Numbered from the stretch's first letter, positions 24,634 through 36,084 are shown. The stretch: 64,000 nucleotides of DNA from Arthrobacter sp. B0490 (GCF_002929355.1 NZ_PJIR01000001.1:567404-631403), one strand, 5' to 3'. The notes: generated by a model not told the origin, from the letters alone. Program-made: numbers and translations.

Positions 24634-26945
24634 GATGCGTCCTCCTGGACGAGTAGCGCTGCGGGGAAGGTCGAGAAGATGTCTGCCGCACGCACCGTGC
24701 CTCCGCTGACCGCGGTGCCGGTGAGTGCGCAGGTGTAGCTGCCGGCGGGGATCTCCAGCGTGGTGTCACCCCATCCGCCGCGCTCCGCGAGTCCCCGGGG
24801 CAGGCGCGTGATGAGCGTGACCGAGCCTCCGCGGTCGAACCCGAAGACGTGGTCCGCGGCCTCGCCGGACGCGGCGACGGCGGTGTACCCGGTGAACAGC
24901 TCGGGGCGGTCACGGCGCAGTTTGAGGGCGCGCGAGACGACGAGCAGCTTGGCGTGGGCGTCCGCACCGACCGGGGGCTGTGCGCCGAAGTTCAGGTCGG
25001 TGAGCACCTGCCGGCGTGCCTCGTAGTCCACCTCGCGACGGTTGTCGGGGTCCACCAGCGAGGTGTCCCAGAACTCGGTGCCCTGGTAGACGTCCGGGAC
25101 GCCCGGCATGGTCAGCTGCAGCAGCTTCAGGCCGATCGAGTTGGACCAGCCCGCTGCCTGGATGCGCTCCACGAAGGCGGAGAGGACGCCGGCGACGGCA
25201 TCGTCGTCGAACGCGGCATCCACGGCCGCGTGCATGCCCTGTTCGAAGTCCTCGTCCGGCGCGGTCCAGTGCGTACTGAGGTCGGCCTCGCGTGAGGCCT
25301 TCTCGGCGTAGGCGTGGGCGCGTTCCCTGCTCAGCGGCCAGGCACCGATCAGCGACTGCCAGAGCAGCGGCGCGAAGGTCGGGTCCTTGATCGGTGCGAG
25401 CTCCTCGAGCTGCGCGAGGACCGCCGTCCACTCGTCCGCGACCTCGGAGATGACCGAGATACGGGTGCGGGTGTCCTCGCTGCGCTTGGTGTCGTGCGTG
25501 CTGAGCGTCGTCATGGCCAGCGGGCCGTCCGTCTCGCGCTGGAGCAGGCGGCGGTGCAGGTCGAGCGGGTCGATGGCGAAGATGCCCGGGTCCGCGCCGA
25601 CCTCGTTCAGGGACACGAGCCGCGAGTACCGGTAGAACGCGGTGTCCTCGACGCCCTTCGCCATGACCATCCCGGACGTCTGCTGGAACCTCCGGGCGAG
25701 TTCGGTCAGCTCACCGGAGCCCCCGTCGAGGAACGGGTCGAGGAGCGGGTGCAGCGCGGTGATGGTGTCCGTGAGGTCCGGTCGGCGCACCTGGGCGTCC
25801 CGCACGGCCTCGGCGAGGTACTCGGCCCCGCCCGGCAGGTAGCTGCGGTAGACGGGGAAGCAGGTCAGCAGCTCGGCGATGGCGTCCGCCGCCGCGTCGG
25901 CGTCGAGTCCGGCGTCGGCCGGGACGAGCCGGGCCAGTCGCAGCACCTCGGAACGGAGGATGCCGTCCGCGATGGCGCGCTTGGTGCCGTGGATCATCTC
26001 GTGGAACGGGTCCACCGGCACGGAGGCGGTGAGCGTGTGCTCTCCGGCCGGATCGGTGAAGAGCCGGTCGATGTCGGCGAGCGCGTCGTAGCCGGTGGTC
26101 CCCTCGGTGGCCCAGTCCCCGGGCAGCTTCTCCCCCGGCTCGAGGATCTTCTCCACGAGCACGTACGCTCCTCCGGTCAGGGCTCGGAGGTCGTCGAGGT
26201 AGCCCTTCGGATCGGCGAGACCGTCGGGGTGGTCGATCCGGAGGCCGTCCACGAGGCCCTCGTCGAACCACCGCTTCACCTCGCTGTGGCTCTCCTCGAA
26301 CACCCAGGGGACCTCGACGCGCAGGCCCGCGAGGGTGTTCACGCCGAAGAAGCGCCGGTAGTTCAGTTCGGTGTCGGCGCGGCGCCAGTTCACCAGCTCG
26401 TAGTGCTGACGGGCATGCACCTCGGCGCCCGTGTCGCCGGGATGGGCCGTCCCCTCGGCGATCGGGTACCGGTTGTCGTAGTAGTGCAGCTCGCCGTCGA
26501 CCACGGCGAGCTGCTCCAGCTCGCCGTCGCCGTCACCCAGCACGGGGATGCGGAGGCGCCCGCCGTTCGCGTCCCAGTCGACGTCGAACGCTTCCGCCAT
26601 GCGGGAGGTGCGCCCTTCCTTCAGGAGCTGCCACCACCAGGCGTTGTCGGAGGGCGTCTCGATGCCCATGTGATTCGGGACGATGTCGACGAGCACACCC
26701 ATGCCCGCCGACCGGGCGGCCTCGCTGAGGGCAGCGAGGCCGCCGGGACCACCGCGGTCCGGATCGACCGCGGTCGGGTCGGTCACGTCGTAGCCGTGGC
26801 CGGATCCCTTCTCGGCCGTCAGGATCGGTGACAGGTACACCCAGTCCGCCCCGAGGTCGTGCAGGTACGGCACGAGGGCCGCGGCCCGATGCAGGTCGAA
26901 CTCGTTTCGGATCTGCAGTCGGTAGGTGGATCTGGGTGTCAGCAC
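24630..26945 (-). CDS. treY: Malto-oligosyltrehalose synthase
   Basis: A 771-residue GH13 isomerase that turns the reducing-end alpha-1,4 bond of maltooligosaccharides into alpha,alpha-1,1. [23 protein letters not shown] begins the protein (first 20 residues are typical of TreY), DIVPNHMG and [14 protein letters not shown] hold catalytic-site residues, and [14 protein letters not shown] is a TreY hallmark. The GTG at 26945 has AGGAGG seven bases upstream. The open frame runs on upstream only as a shadow of glgX. Middle gene of glgX-treY-treZ, 62 bases after glgX. Confidence 0.97.
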   Translation of the reverse strand: MLTPRSTYRLQIRNEFDLHRAAALVPYLHDLGADWVYLSPILTAEKGSGHGYDVTDPTAVDPDRGGPGGLAALSEAARSAGMGVLVDIVPNHMGIETPSDNAWWWQLLKEGRTSRMAEAFDVDWDANGGRLRIPVLGDGDGELEQLAVVDGELHYYDNRYPIAEGTAHPGDTGAEVHARQHYELVNWRRADTELNYRRFFGVNTLAGLRVEVPWVFEESHSEVKRWFDEGLVDGLRIDHPDGLADPKGYLDDLRALTGGAYVLVEKILEPGEKLPGDWATEGTTGYDALADIDRLFTDPAGEHTLTASVPVDPFHEMIHGTKRAIADGILRSEVLRLARLVPADAGLDADAAADAIAELLTCFPVYRSYLPGGAEYLAEAVRDAQVRRPDLTDTITALHPLLDPFLDGGSGELTELARRFQQTSGMVMAKGVEDTAFYRYSRLVSLNEVGADPGIFAIDPLDLHRRLLQRETDGPLAMTTLSTHDTKRSEDTRTRISVISEVADEWTAVLAQLEELAPIKDPTFAPLLWQSLIGAWPLSRERAHAYAEKASREADLSTHWTAPDEDFEQGMHAAVDAAFDDDAVAGVLSAFVERIQAAGWSNSIGLKLLQLTMPGVPDVYQGTEFWDTSLVDPDNRREVDYEARRQVLTDLNFGAQPPVGADAHAKLLVVSRALKLRRDRPELFTGYTAVAASGEAADHVFGFDRGGSVTLITRLPRGLAERGGWGDTTLEIPAGSYTCALTGTAVSGGTVRAADIFSTFPAALLVQEDAS

Positions 26946-27007
26946 GGGGGGTCCTCCTGGGACATCAACTGGAGCGGATGGGTGTACCTGTCGGGGCCGG
27001 ACGAGCG

Positions 27008-29194
27008 CTAGGGCGTGCCCGTCTTGGCGGTGACCTCGTTGGCGAGGATGGCGAGGGACGCCGCGACCGAGTGGTCCAGGTCCTCGACCTCGGAGTGCGC
27101 CCGCAGGACGACCATGGACTTGCCCTCGATGGAGATGGTCACGCCGGCCGGGATCGCCTCGCTGTCGGCGTACTTGCCGGCGGTGTCGATCACCTCGTCC
27201 CAGGACGTGCCGTACTCGTCCGACGGGATCGTGAAGTCCACGGCGTCGTCGTGCGCGTTGAAGTACAGCAGGAAGTTGGCGTCCACGATCCGCTGGCCGC
27301 GCGCGTCCCGGCCCTGGATGCCCTGGCCGTTGAGGAAGACCCCGATCGAGCGCCCGAATCCGCTGTCCCAGTCCTCGGGGGCCATGAGCTCGCCGGTGGT
27401 GTCGAGCCACACGATGTCCGGCAGCGCCTCGCCCTCGCCGCGTCGGACGGGGCGTCCGTCGAAGAACCGGCGACGGCGGAACGTGGGGTGCTCCGACCGG
27501 AGGCGGTTCACGGCCGCGGTGAATTCGAGCAGCGGCTGGTCCATCTTGTCCCAGTGGACCCAGCTGATCTCGGAGTCCTGGCAGTAGGTGTTGTTGTTGC
27601 CGTCCTGGGTCCGGCCCAGCTCGTCACCGTGCAGCAGCATCGGCACGCCCTGCGAGAGCAGGAGGGTGGCGATGAAGTTGCGCTGCTGTCGGACGCGGAT
27701 CGCGAGCACCTCGGGATCGTCGGTGGGTCCCTCGGTCCCGCCGTTCCAGGAGCGGTTGTGCGATTCGCCGTCGTTGTTGTCCTCGCCGTTGGCCTCGTTG
27801 TGCTTCTCGTTGTAGGACACGAGGTCCCGCAGGGTGAAGCCGTCGTGGGCGGTGACGAAGTTGATCGACGCGACGGGACGCCGCATGGAGTGCTCGTACA
27901 GGTCTGCGGAGCCGGTGAGGCGTGAGGCGAATTCGCCGATGCTCGAGGGCTCTCCACGCCAGAAGTCGCGCACCGTGTCGCGGTACTTGCCGTTCCACTC
28001 GGTCCACTGCGGCGGGAAGTTGCCGACCTGGTAGCCACCGGGTCCGACGTCCCACGGCTCGGCGATGAGCTTCACCTGCGAGACGATCGGGTCCTGCTGC
28101 ACGAGTTCGAAGAAGGCCGAGAGCCGGTCCACCTCGTAGAACTCGCGGGCGAGGGCGGAGGCGAGGTCGAAGCGGAAGCCGTCGACGTGCATCTCGGTGA
28201 CCCAGTAGCGCAGCGAGTCCATGAGCAGCTGCAGGGAGTGCGGGTTACCGACGTTGAGGGAGTTGCCCGTGCCGGTGGTGTCCATGTAGTACTGCTTGTC
28301 GTCCTCCACCAGGCGGTAGTAGGACGCGTTGTCGATACCGCGCATCGAGATGGTGGGGCCCATGTGGTTGCCCTCGGCGGTGTGGTTGTACACCACGTCG
28401 AGGATGACCTCGATGCCGGCGAGGTGGAGTTCGCGCACCATGGCCTTGAATTCCTGGACCTGCTCGCCCTGGTCACCGGTGGAGGTGTACTGGTTGTGCG
28501 GGGCGAAGAAGCCGATGGTGTTGTAGCCCCAGTAGTTCGAGAGGCCCTTGTCCTGGAGCGTGCTGTCGTTGACGAACTGGTGCACGGGCATGAGCTCGAT
28601 CGCCGTGACGCCGAGCTTCTGGAGGTGCGCGATGACCGACGGGTGGGCGATGCCGGCGTAGGTGCCGCGCTGCTCCTCGGGGATGTCCGGGTGCAGCTGC
28701 GTCAGGCCCTTGACGTGCGCCTCGTAGATGACGGACTGGTGGTAGGGCGTCCGCGGCATGCGGTCGCCGTCCCAGTTGAAGAACGGGTTGACGACGACGC
28801 CGAGCATCATGTGCGCGGCGGAGTCCTCGTTGTTGACCGAGTGCTCGTCGCCGAAGTTGTAGCCGAACAGCGCCTGGTCCCAGTCGAGGTCGCCGGAGAT
28901 GGCCTTCGCGTACGGGTCCAGGAGCAGCTTGTTGGGGTTGCAGCGGTGGCCCTCGGCAGGGTTGTTGGGTCCATGGACCCGGTAGCCGTACTTCTGTCCG
29001 GGCGTCACGTGGGGGAGGTAGCCGTGCCAGACGTAGCCGTCGACCTCCTTGAGCTCGATGCAGGTCTCGGTGCCGTCATCGTCGAAGAGGCAGAGGACGA
29101 CGAGGTCCGCGACCTCGCTGTAGAGCGCGAAGTTCGTCCCCGTGCCGTCGTAGGTCGCTCCCAGGGGGTACGCATCGCCGGGCCATAGTTCCAT
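27008..29194 (-). CDS. glgX: Glycogen debranching enzyme GlgX/TreX
   Basis: A 728-residue GH13 isoamylase-type enzyme that trims alpha-1,6 branches, supplying linear maltooligosaccharides to TreY. Seen: the N-terminal CBM48 region, [12 protein letters not shown], the nucleophile Asp in [11 protein letters not shown], the acid Glu in [16 protein letters not shown] and [18 protein letters not shown] chose ATG 29194 because AAGGAG lies nine bases upstream and [19 protein letters not shown] matches the usual start; in-frame ATGs at 29257 and 29299 would add 21 or 35 residues without a good ribosome site. First gene of the trehalose operon. Confidence 0.96.
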   Translation of the reverse strand: MELWPGDAYPLGATYDGTGTNFALYSEVADLVVLCLFDDDGTETCIELKEVDGYVWHGYLPHVTPGQKYGYRVHGPNNPAEGHRCNPNKLLLDPYAKAISGDLDWDQALFGYNFGDEHSVNNEDSAAHMMLGVVVNPFFNWDGDRMPRTPYHQSVIYEAHVKGLTQLHPDIPEEQRGTYAGIAHPSVIAHLQKLGVTAIELMPVHQFVNDSTLQDKGLSNYWGYNTIGFFAPHNQYTSTGDQGEQVQEFKAMVRELHLAGIEVILDVVYNHTAEGNHMGPTISMRGIDNASYYRLVEDDKQYYMDTTGTGNSLNVGNPHSLQLLMDSLRYWVTEMHVDGFRFDLASALAREFYEVDRLSAFFELVQQDPIVSQVKLIAEPWDVGPGGYQVGNFPPQWTEWNGKYRDTVRDFWRGEPSSIGEFASRLTGSADLYEHSMRRPVASINFVTAHDGFTLRDLVSYNEKHNEANGEDNNDGESHNRSWNGGTEGPTDDPEVLAIRVRQQRNFIATLLLSQGVPMLLHGDELGRTQDGNNNTYCQDSEISWVHWDKMDQPLLEFTAAVNRLRSEHPTFRRRRFFDGRPVRRGEGEALPDIVWLDTTGELMAPEDWDSGFGRSIGVFLNGQGIQGRDARGQRIVDANFLLYFNAHDDAVDFTIPSDEYGTSWDEVIDTAGKYADSEAIPAGVTISIEGKSMVVLRAHSEVEDLDHSVAASLAILANEVTAKTGTP

Positions 29195-29342
29195 CAGTTG
29201 GTTCTCCTTGGTGTTTTCTTCCGTGGGCGCCTCGACGGCGGCCAGGGTGGTGCTCATCGGCTGCGGGGTCCTGGTGCCCCGGCCGCTTGATCCATACATA
29301 GCGCATGCAGCTGTCGCTGCGGTTAATTACGTCGCCCGCTCC

Positions 29343-30896
29343 TCACGTCACGGGACGACGCTCGTCGATCAGCTCCGCGACCACGGCACCGATGTCCACG
29401 GGTAGCGTGGAGACGACGACGGGCCCGCGGAGGGCGGCGCGCCGGCCGGCCCTCCCGTGGATCAGTGCTCCCGCTGCGGCGACAGCCGCCCACAGGTCCT
29501 CCTCGGCGACCCCCAGGCGCGAGGCAGCGCCGTCGTCGTCGGCCAGGGTCGCGGCCAGCGCCCCGATGATCCCCGACAGCGTGTCCCCGGCGCCCGCGGT
29601 GGCGAGCCAGGGCGTGCCGTCGGCCTGGACGAACAGTGTCCCCGAGGGGGCCGCGACGACGGTCGTGAAGCCCTTGAGGAGCACGGTCGCGCCGGTGAGC
29701 TCGGCGGCCCGCAGCGCGAACCGCGCAGGATCCGCCTCGATCTCGGGCCTTCCGACGTCGAGCCCTCGGGCGGCGAGCAGCTCCCGCAGCTCCCCCGCGT
29801 GGGGCGTGAGGACCACCTGGGGGCCCACATGCTCGGGGACCTCGGTGAGCGCGCCGGCATCGACGACGACGGGGAGCCCGGATCCGAGGGCATCGACGGC
29901 GCGACGCCGCTGGTCGTCGTCGTCCACCGCTCCGGGCCCCACGACCCAGGCCTGGGACCGCGCGTCCGCGACGGAGCCGGTGGAGGCGACCGCCTCGGGA
30001 CTCCGTTCGTGGACGAGCGCGGCGACGGCGGCCGGCCCGGCGTAGCGCACCATGCCGACGCCGGTCGCGAGGGCGGCGCCGACGGCGAGGACGGCTGCTC
30101 CGGGGTAGCGGGTGGATCCCGCGGCGACGCCGAGGACCCCGCGGGAGTACTTGTGGTCGCGGGCGCCGGGGAGGCGCAGGAGGGCCGCGGCATCGGCCCC
30201 GAGCAGGCTGCGGGCCGCGGGCGTGAACGGGGAGAGGTCGAGGCCGATGCCCACGACGTCGAGCTCCCCGGCCGCCACGGCGCCGTCGCCGATCAGCAGG
30301 CCCGGTTTCGCCGCGCCGAAGGTGGCGGTGGCATCGGCCTGGAGCACGGGACCCTCCACGAGCCCGGAGTCCACGCCGATCCCGCTGGGCAGGTCGCAGG
30401 CGACGACGAGCGTGGTGCGTCGGCCACGGGGACCCGCTGCGTCGTCGAAGGCCCGCACGAAGGCGGCGGTCGTGCCCCGCAGGCCCCCGGTCGCGCCGGT
30501 CCCGAGGATCCCGTCGATGAGGATGTCCGCGGAGGCGGCGTGTGCCGCGAGCCCGGGGAGGGAGGCGTCGTCGAGCAGCACGCTCGAGCCGCCGGCGGCG
30601 GTGAAGGCCCGGAGGGACGCGGCGTGCACCCGCTCGGACGTGAGGACGGCGGTGACGGCCACGCCCCGGCGCAGCAGCCGCTCCCCCGCGTACAGGGCGT
30701 CCGCGCCGTTGTTGCCGCTGCCGGCCAGCACGACGGCGGTGGCTCCGTACGTGCCGCGACCGGCGTCCCGCAGCAGTCCCAGGACGACGCCGAACAGGCC
30801 GTGGGCGGCCTTCTGCATCAGGGCATGCCCCTGACCGGCGTCGATGAAGGGGGCCTCCGCAGCGCGGACGTCACTCCCGGAAAAGGCAAAGAGCAT
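29343..30896 (-). CDS. nnr: Bifunctional NAD(P)H-hydrate epimerase/dehydratase
   Basis: A 517-residue fused repair enzyme. The N-terminal YjeF_N epimerase domain (about 1-225: VLAGSGNNGADALYAGERL, ACDLPSGIGVDSG) flips R- and S-NAD(P)HX; the C-terminal carbohydrate-kinase-like domain (about 235-500: RGVLGVAAGSTRYPGAAVLA, VLTPHAGEL, TAGAGDTLSGIIGA) dehydrates S-NAD(P)HX with ADP. I chose ATG 30896, which begins close to the usual N terminus; upstream frame is a shadow of acpS. Follows acpS by 44 bases on the same strand, as in many actinobacteria. Confidence 0.95.
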   Translation of the reverse strand: MLFAFSGSDVRAAEAPFIDAGQGHALMQKAAHGLFGVVLGLLRDAGRGTYGATAVVLAGSGNNGADALYAGERLLRRGVAVTAVLTSERVHAASLRAFTAAGGSSVLLDDASLPGLAAHAASADILIDGILGTGATGGLRGTTAAFVRAFDDAAGPRGRRTTLVVACDLPSGIGVDSGLVEGPVLQADATATFGAAKPGLLIGDGAVAAGELDVVGIGLDLSPFTPAARSLLGADAAALLRLPGARDHKYSRGVLGVAAGSTRYPGAAVLAVGAALATGVGMVRYAGPAAVAALVHERSPEAVASTGSVADARSQAWVVGPGAVDDDDQRRRAVDALGSGLPVVVDAGALTEVPEHVGPQVVLTPHAGELRELLAARGLDVGRPEIEADPARFALRAAELTGATVLLKGFTTVVAAPSGTLFVQADGTPWLATAGAGDTLSGIIGALAATLADDDGAASRLGVAEEDLWAAVAAAGALIHGRAGRRAALRGPVVVSTLPVDIGAVVAELIDERRPVT

Positions 30897-30940
30897 ATGA
30901 TCGAGCTTAGCGGTAAGCCGGCCGATAATCAGTACGGTTA

Positions 30941-31312
30941 CTATTTTGCGCTCGCCGGAATCCGGCCTTCCGCGACCACCATCGCGGTGGCGAGACCGCC
31001 GTCGTGGCTGATGGACAGATGCCACGTCTCGACGCCGCGGGCCCGTGCGGCATCCGCGACGGTCCCGTCGACGACGACGGACGGCGCGCCGGCGGCGTCG
31101 ACCTCGATGGTGCAGTGCTGCCAGTTCATGCCCACTGGAGCCCCGATGGCCTTGGCGATGGCCTCCTTGGCGGCGAACCGCGCAGCCAGGGACCGCGTGT
31201 TGAGGTGTCGTTCCGAGGGGACGAACAGCCGCTCCACGAGGGCCGGGGTCCGCTCGAGCTGCTGGCGGAAACGCTCGATGTCCACGACGTCGACGCCGAT
31301 CCCGACGATCAC
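30941..31312 (-). CDS. acpS: Holo-[acyl-carrier-protein] synthase
   Basis: A 123-residue phosphopantetheinyl transferase that activates acyl carrier protein using Co[15 protein letters not shown] carries the first metal-binding Asp and [12 protein letters not shown] the Glu of the active site. I chose GTG 31312, giving the family's M-IVGIGVD start; a second in-frame GTG at 31327 would add five residues, but its upstream bases form one arm of a perfect 12-base-pair hairpin at 31328-31357. Lies between glmS and nnr. Confidence 0.92.
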   Translation of the reverse strand: MIVGIGVDVVDIERFRQQLERTPALVERLFVPSERHLNTRSLAARFAAKEAIAKAIGAPVGMNWQHCTIEVDAAGAPSVVVDGTVADAARARGVETWHLSISHDGGLATAMVVAEGRIPASAK

Positions 31313-31327
31313 GCCTCCGCCCTGCAC

Positions 31328-31357
31328 GGTACCGCCGCGTGGCTGCGCGGCGGTACC
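31328..31357 (-). terminator. Perfect 12-base-pair hairpin between glmS and acpS
   Basis: GGTACCGCCGCG pairs with CGCGGCGGTACC around TGGCTG, 9 bases after the glmS stop on the minus strand. It could end the glmS message or moderate read-through into acpS, whose start lies 16 bases further on. Confidence 0.65.
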
Positions 31358-31366
31358 CGGAGCGGA

Positions 31367-33307
31367 CTACTCAACCGTGACCGACTTCGCCAGGTTGCGG
31401 GGCTGGTCCACGTCGTAGCCCTTCGCACTGGCGAGGGCGAGCGCGAAGATCTGCAGCGGCACGGTGGTCAGCAGGGGTGCGAGGAGGGTCGGCGACGCGG
31501 GGACGTAGAAGACGTGCTCCGAGTAGGCCTCCACGGAGGTGTCGCCCTCCTCGGCGATGACGATGGTCACGGCGCCGCGGGCACGGATCTCCTGGACGTT
31601 CGAGACGACCTTGGAGTGCAGCGAGTCGCGGGCACTCGGCGACGGCATCACGACCACGACGGGCTGCCCCTCCTCGATCAGCGCGATGGGGCCGTGCTTC
31701 AGCTCACCGGCGGCGAAGCCCTCCGCGTGGATGTAGGCGAGCTCCTTGAGCTTGAGCGCACCCTCCATGGCGACGGGGAAGCCGACGTGCCGGCCGAGGT
31801 AGAGCACCGACTTGGCGTTGGACATGTCGGCGCCGAGCTGCTTGATCTTGTCGGCGTCGTCGAGGATCGCCTGGATCTTCGCGGGGATGGTCGAGAGGTT
31901 GGCCAGGACGTCCGCGATCTCGTCGCGGTACTTGTTGCCGCGCAGCTGCGCGAGGTAGAGACCCAGCAGGTAGGCGGCGGTGATCTGCGCGAGGAACGCC
32001 TTCGTGGAGGCCACCGCGATCTCGGGACCGGCGTGCGTGTAGAGCACGGCGTCCGATTCGCGCGGGATCGTGGAGCCGTTGGTGTTGCAGATCGCCACGA
32101 CCTTGGCGCCCTGCTCGCGGGCGTACCGGACGGCCATGAGCGTGTCCATGGTCTCGCCCGACTGCGAGATGGCGACGACGAGCGTCTTCTCGTTCACGAT
32201 CGGGTCCCGGTAGCGGAACTCGTGGGACAGCTCCACCTCGGTGGGGATGCGGCACCAGTGCTCGATCGCGTACTTGGCCACCTGCCCGGCGTACGCGGAG
32301 GTGCCGCAGGCGAGCACGACGATCTTGTCGACGGAGCGCAGGATCGCCTCGTCGATGCGGAGCTCGTCGAGCATCAGGTTGCCGTCGACGTCGGAACGGC
32401 CGAGGAGGGTCTGGGCGACGGCGTCGGGCTGGTCGTGGATCTCCTTCTCCATGAAGGACTCGAACCCGCCCTTCTCGGCCGCGGCGGCGTCCCAGCTGAC
32501 GTGGAACTCGCGGCCCTCGGCGGGGGCGCCGAAGAAGTCGGTGATGGCGACCGCGTCGGGCGTGATCGTGACGATCTGGTCCTGGCCGAGTTCCACGGCG
32601 CGCCGCGTGAAGTCGATGAAGCCCGAGACGTCGGAGCCGAGGAAGTTCTCGCCGTCGCCGAGGCCGACGACGAGCGGCGAGTTGCGGCGGCCCGCGACGA
32701 CGATGCCGGGCTGGTCCTGGTGGATGGCGAGGAGCGTGAAGGCGCCCTCGAGGCGCTGGCAGGCCTGCTGCAGGGCGAGCGTGAGGAGGTCGCCCTCGGC
32801 TCCGCTCTCCACGAGGCCGCGGTAGAGGTAGCCCACGAGCCCGGCAGCCACCTCGGTGTCGGTGTCGGAGACGAAGGCGAGGCCCTCGCCCGTCAGCTCG
32901 GCCTTCAGCTCGGCGTAGTTCTCGATGATGCCGTTGTGGATCAGGGCGAGCCTGCCGCCGTCGGCCAGGTGCGGGTGCGCGTTCTGGTCCGTGGGCCCAC
33001 CGTGCGTCGCCCAGCGGGTGTGGCCGATCCCGGTCAGCGAGCGCGGCAGCGGGTCGGCGGCCAGTTCGCCGATCAGGTTGGTCAGCTTTCCGGCCTTCTT
33101 CCGCGACTCGATGCCCGCCGGGGTGATCACGGCGACGCCCGCGGAATCGTACCCGCGGTACTCGAGACGGCGAAGGCCCTCCATGACGACGTCGAGCGCG
33201 CCATGGCGCGCTTCGGACGATTCCTGATCGAACGCCGGGGCGACTGAGTCAAGCGCCGACGATCCCTGGCCGTGGTCCCGGCCTACATACCCCACAATTC
33301 CGCACAT
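31367..33307 (-). CDS. glmS: Glutamine-fructose-6-phosphate aminotransferase (isomerizing)
   Basis: A 646-residue enzyme making glucosamine 6-phosphate for peptidoglycan. Cys2 after the initiator (MCGIVGYVG) is the glutaminase nucleophile, which fixes the start at ATG 33307. GHTRWATHG and HNGIIENY belong to the glutaminase domain (1-230); two SIS domains follow ([16 protein letters not shown] near 320, and the second around 490), and the protein ends in the conserved [11 protein letters not shown] tail. Divergent from coaA with 61 bases between. The phosphoglucosamine mutase of the same pathway is also in the window (48902). Confidence 0.98.
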   Translation of the reverse strand: MCGIVGYVGRDHGQGSSALDSVAPAFDQESSEARHGALDVVMEGLRRLEYRGYDSAGVAVITPAGIESRKKAGKLTNLIGELAADPLPRSLTGIGHTRWATHGGPTDQNAHPHLADGGRLALIHNGIIENYAELKAELTGEGLAFVSDTDTEVAAGLVGYLYRGLVESGAEGDLLTLALQQACQRLEGAFTLLAIHQDQPGIVVAGRRNSPLVVGLGDGENFLGSDVSGFIDFTRRAVELGQDQIVTITPDAVAITDFFGAPAEGREFHVSWDAAAAEKGGFESFMEKEIHDQPDAVAQTLLGRSDVDGNLMLDELRIDEAILRSVDKIVVLACGTSAYAGQVAKYAIEHWCRIPTEVELSHEFRYRDPIVNEKTLVVAISQSGETMDTLMAVRYAREQGAKVVAICNTNGSTIPRESDAVLYTHAGPEIAVASTKAFLAQITAAYLLGLYLAQLRGNKYRDEIADVLANLSTIPAKIQAILDDADKIKQLGADMSNAKSVLYLGRHVGFPVAMEGALKLKELAYIHAEGFAAGELKHGPIALIEEGQPVVVVMPSPSARDSLHSKVVSNVQEIRARGAVTIVIAEEGDTSVEAYSEHVFYVPASPTLLAPLLTTVPLQIFALALASAKGYDVDQPRNLAKSVTVE

Positions 33308-33333
33308 GCCACCTAGAGTACCGGTGGCTGCGT

Positions 33334-33362
33334 TTGTTAATGCGCAGGGCACCGGGCAGAAT
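33334..33362 (+). promoter_or_regulatory. Promoter of coaA, leaderless layout
   Basis: TTGTTA (33334-33339), 17-base spacer, CAGAAT (33357-33362), then six bases to the GTG at 33369. Transcription would begin at or next to the start codon. Confidence 0.55.
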
Positions 33363-33368
33363 CGTCGG

Positions 33369-34346
33369 GTGAGTGAAGCGAGCACGGGTACGCAGCAGGC
33401 CACCAGTGCCGAATCCTTCACCCCCTTCGTCGAGCTCGACCGCCAGATGTGGTCCCGCCTGTCGCACGAGATCGAGAGCCCCCTGAACGTCGAGGACGTC
33501 CAGCGCCTCCGCGGATTGGGTGACGCGCTGAACCTCGACGAGGTGCGCGAGGTGTACCTCCCCCTCTCCCGCCTGCTGAACCTCTACACCGCCGCGGCGG
33601 GGCAGCTCCATGCGGCGACCAACACGTTCCTCGGCGAGACCACCACCCGGACGCCGTTCGTGATCGGCGTCGCCGGCTCGGTGGCGGTGGGCAAGTCGAC
33701 GACGGCGAGGGTGCTCCGCGAGCTGCTGCGGCGCTGGCCCGATACGCCGGATGTGGAACTCATCACCACCGACGGCTTCCTGTACCCCAACGCGGAGCTG
33801 CACCGCCGGGGACTCATGCAGCGCAAGGGGTTCCCCGAGTCCTACGACCGCCGCCGCCTGCTCCGTTTCGTGAGCGAGGTCAAGAGCGGGGCGGCCGAGG
33901 TCCGCGCGCCGGCGTACTCGCACCTCACCTACGACATCGTGCCCGGCCGGGAGATCGTGGTGCGCCGCCCGGACGTGCTGATCGTCGAGGGCCTCAACGT
34001 CCTCGCGCCTGCCCGACCGAGGACGGACGGCATCACGGGGCTGGCGGTGAGCGATTTCTTCGACTTCTCCATCTTCGTGGACGCGAAGACCGCGCATATC
34101 GAGCAGTGGTACATCGACCGCTTCCGGTCCCTGCGATCGAGTGCCTTCGCCGATCCCGAGTCCTACTTCCACCGCTATGCGGGCCTCAGCGACGAGGAGG
34201 CGCAGCGGACCGCCCGGGGCATCTGGGAACGCATCAACGAGCCCAACCTCGTGACCAACGTGCTGCCCACGCGCGGCCGTGCGCAGCTGGTCCTGACCAA
34301 GGATGCCGACCACTCGGTGCGTCGCATGCTGCTCCGGAAGACCTGA
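33369..34346 (+). CDS. coaA: Pantothenate kinase (type I)
   Basis: A 325-residue kinase for the first step of CoA synthesis. The P-loop [12 protein letters not shown] lies near residue 100, [11 protein letters not shown] and [11 protein letters not shown] follow, and [13 protein letters not shown] is a type I signature. The GTG at 33369 gives the usual N terminus ahead of the TPFVELDR motif; no Shine-Dalgarno sequence is needed if the message is leaderless as the promoter suggests. The lipoprotein gene starts two bases after its stop. Confidence 0.97.
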   Translation: MSEASTGTQQATSAESFTPFVELDRQMWSRLSHEIESPLNVEDVQRLRGLGDALNLDEVREVYLPLSRLLNLYTAAAGQLHAATNTFLGETTTRTPFVIGVAGSVAVGKSTTARVLRELLRRWPDTPDVELITTDGFLYPNAELHRRGLMQRKGFPESYDRRRLLRFVSEVKSGAAEVRAPAYSHLTYDIVPGREIVVRRPDVLIVEGLNVLAPARPRTDGITGLAVSDFFDFSIFVDAKTAHIEQWYIDRFRSLRSSAFADPESYFHRYAGLSDEEAQRTARGIWERINEPNLVTNVLPTRGRAQLVLTKDADHSVRRMLLRKT

Positions 34347-34348
34347 CC

Positions 34349-35338
34349 GTGCGTGCACGGGGGTTCACGGCGGTGATGCTCCTCGCGGTGCTCCTTCCCG
34401 CGTGCTCGGGCCCGGGACCGGCAGCACCAGTGCCCACCGCCGTCGCGCCGTCCTCCGATTCCTCCCCCACCGGTGGCCCGTCGGCCTCCGGATCGGCGTC
34501 TCCCGGGCCGACGTCCGGGCCCGCCTCTTCCGGGCCGTCTGCCCACCCGTCTGCCGCCCCTTCTGCCGTCCCTTCTGCCGTTTCTTCCGCCAGCTCCTCC
34601 CCTGCCCCTGCTCCCGGCGACGCCGCGCCGGGTGCGCTCCCGGCGCCGGCCCAGCGGGACCCCGCACCCGCTGCCACGACCTCCGGTGCGGCGGCGGGCC
34701 CCACCGCGACGCCCTCTGCTTCCCCTGCGCCTTCCCCTGCGGTCGGCCTCCACTCCGATCCGGGCGCCGTCGACGTCGTCGTGAACAAGCGACGCCCCCT
34801 GGTGCCCCTGGACTTCATCCCCGCCGACCTGCGGCAGCCCGACGTCGCGACGGCCACGGAGAACGCCCTCCTCCGCTCCGACGTCGCCGCGGCCGTGGAA
34901 GGGATGTTCGCGGCGGCAGCGGACGACGGCGTGGCACTGACGCTCGTCAGTGGCTACCGCTCCTTCGCCGTCCAGGAGTCGACGTACGCCTCCTGGGTCG
35001 CGCAGTACGGTGACGCGGCGGGCGCCGACACGGTCTCGGCGCGGCCCGGCTATTCCGAGCACCAGACGGGGCTCGCGTTCGACATCGGGCAGGCGGACGG
35101 CGCCTGCACGCTGGTCCTCTGCTTCCGGGACACCCCCGCCGCCCGGTGGACGGCGACGCACGCCGCCGACTACGGCTTCGTCCTCCGCTATCCCCTGGGC
35201 TACCACGAGATCACGGGCTTCTCCGCCGAGTCGTGGCACTTCCGGTACGTGGGCAAGGACGTCTCGCTCGCGATGAGAGCGGCAGGTACCCGGACGCTCG
35301 AGGAGCACTTCGGCCTGCCCGCGGCGCCCTCCTACTGA
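34349..35338 (+). CDS. VanY-type D-alanyl-D-alanine carboxypeptidase, putative lipoprotein
   Basis: A 329-residue secreted enzyme expected to trim peptidoglycan stem peptides. Residues 1-19 form a lipoprotein signal with arginines at 2 and 4 and a lipobox-like LPAC (Cys19; the Pro at -2 is unusual). A long Ala/Pro/Ser linker (about 20-135) would span the cell wall. The peptidase domain follows with zinc ligands His238 and Asp245 in SEHQTGLAFD and His297 in SWHFRYVG, all present. The GTG at 34349 is two bases after coaA, so the pair is co-transcribed. Confidence 0.92.
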   Translation: MRARGFTAVMLLAVLLPACSGPGPAAPVPTAVAPSSDSSPTGGPSASGSASPGPTSGPASSGPSAHPSAAPSAVPSAVSSASSSPAPAPGDAAPGALPAPAQRDPAPAATTSGAAAGPTATPSASPAPSPAVGLHSDPGAVDVVVNKRRPLVPLDFIPADLRQPDVATATENALLRSDVAAAVEGMFAAAADDGVALTLVSGYRSFAVQESTYASWVAQYGDAAGADTVSARPGYSEHQTGLAFDIGQADGACTLVLCFRDTPAARWTATHAADYGFVLRYPLGYHEITGFSAESWHFRYVGKDVSLAMRAAGTRTLEEHFGLPAAPSY

Positions 35339-35343
35339 CCCTC

Positions 35344-36084
35344 CTACTGACCCGGACCGCAGGGCAGGGCCACCCCCGTCTCCCCGGCCAGCACCCGGAG
35401 CAGATCGTCCTGGAAGCCGGTGTCGTGCACGGCGTCGTGCGGCTCGCGGCGCCGCCGGTGGTACCAGTACCCGCCGCTCGCCGGCGCGTCCTGGTCGTCG
35501 GCCGTCGCCAGCCACACCTGTGTCCGGTGGCCGAGGTCCAGGTCGTCGGGCGCGTTCGGACCACCCATCCGCGTGGGGACCCAGCCAGGATCGACGGCTG
35601 CGGCCCTCAGGTCGGGGCGTACCCGGGCCAGCGCTGCGACGAAGGCCGTGACGAAGAGTTTGCTGTCGCCGTAGGACCCGGGCGCGTCGCCGCGCCAGTC
35701 CACCCCCTCGAGCGTCGGCCGCCCGCCGTAGTGCGAGCCGCTGCTGAGGTAGACATGGCGTCGCGGAGCGTCGAGCAGGGCGGTGAGCAGGTACGGCGCG
35801 ATCACGTTGACGGGCATCACGGCGTTGCCGCTCCAGACACCGGCATTGTGGATCACCGCGTCCAGTGGCTCCGCGGCGTTCAGGTCCGCGGCGATGCGTG
35901 CCACCGCGTCCCGATCCTCGAGATCCCCCACGACCAGCTCGACACCCCGCGCCGTCAGGGCCGCGAGAGCCTCGGCACGGTCCTCGGTGCGGGCATGCGC
36001 GACGACGCCGTGACCCTGCTCCCGCAGGGTCTCCACCGCAGCCAGACCGAGGCCCTCGGTCGATCCGGTGACCAGCACCCTCAT
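35344..36084 (-). CDS. Short-chain dehydrogenase/reductase
   Basis: A 246-residue SDR. The nucleotide loop VTGSTEGLGLA is at residues 5-15, IHNAGVWSG matches the NAG motif, and the Ser of LSSGSHYGG and the catalytic pair in SYGDSKLFV (YxxxK shifted to Y-G-D-S-K) are visible. It probably acts with NADPH on a small alcohol or ketone; substrate unknown. It is convergent with the VanY-type gene, the stops being five bases apart, and that junction carries a short tandem repeat of CCTCCTACTGA. Confidence 0.88.
   Translation of the reverse strand: MRVLVTGSTEGLGLAAVETLREQGHGVVAHARTEDRAEALAALTARGVELVVGDLEDRDAVARIAADLNAAEPLDAVIHNAGVWSGNAVMPVNVIAPYLLTALLDAPRRHVYLSSGSHYGGRPTLEGVDWRGDAPGSYGDSKLFVTAFVAALARVRPDLRAAAVDPGWVPTRMGGPNAPDDLDLGHRTQVWLATADDQDAPASGGYWYHRRRREPHDAVHDTGFQDDLLRVLAGETGVALPCGPGQ

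Noticed and set aside
31352..31418. A peptide-like stretch near the end of the plus-strand frame over glmS
   Set aside because: It is simply the reverse complement of the conserved glmS C-terminal codons.
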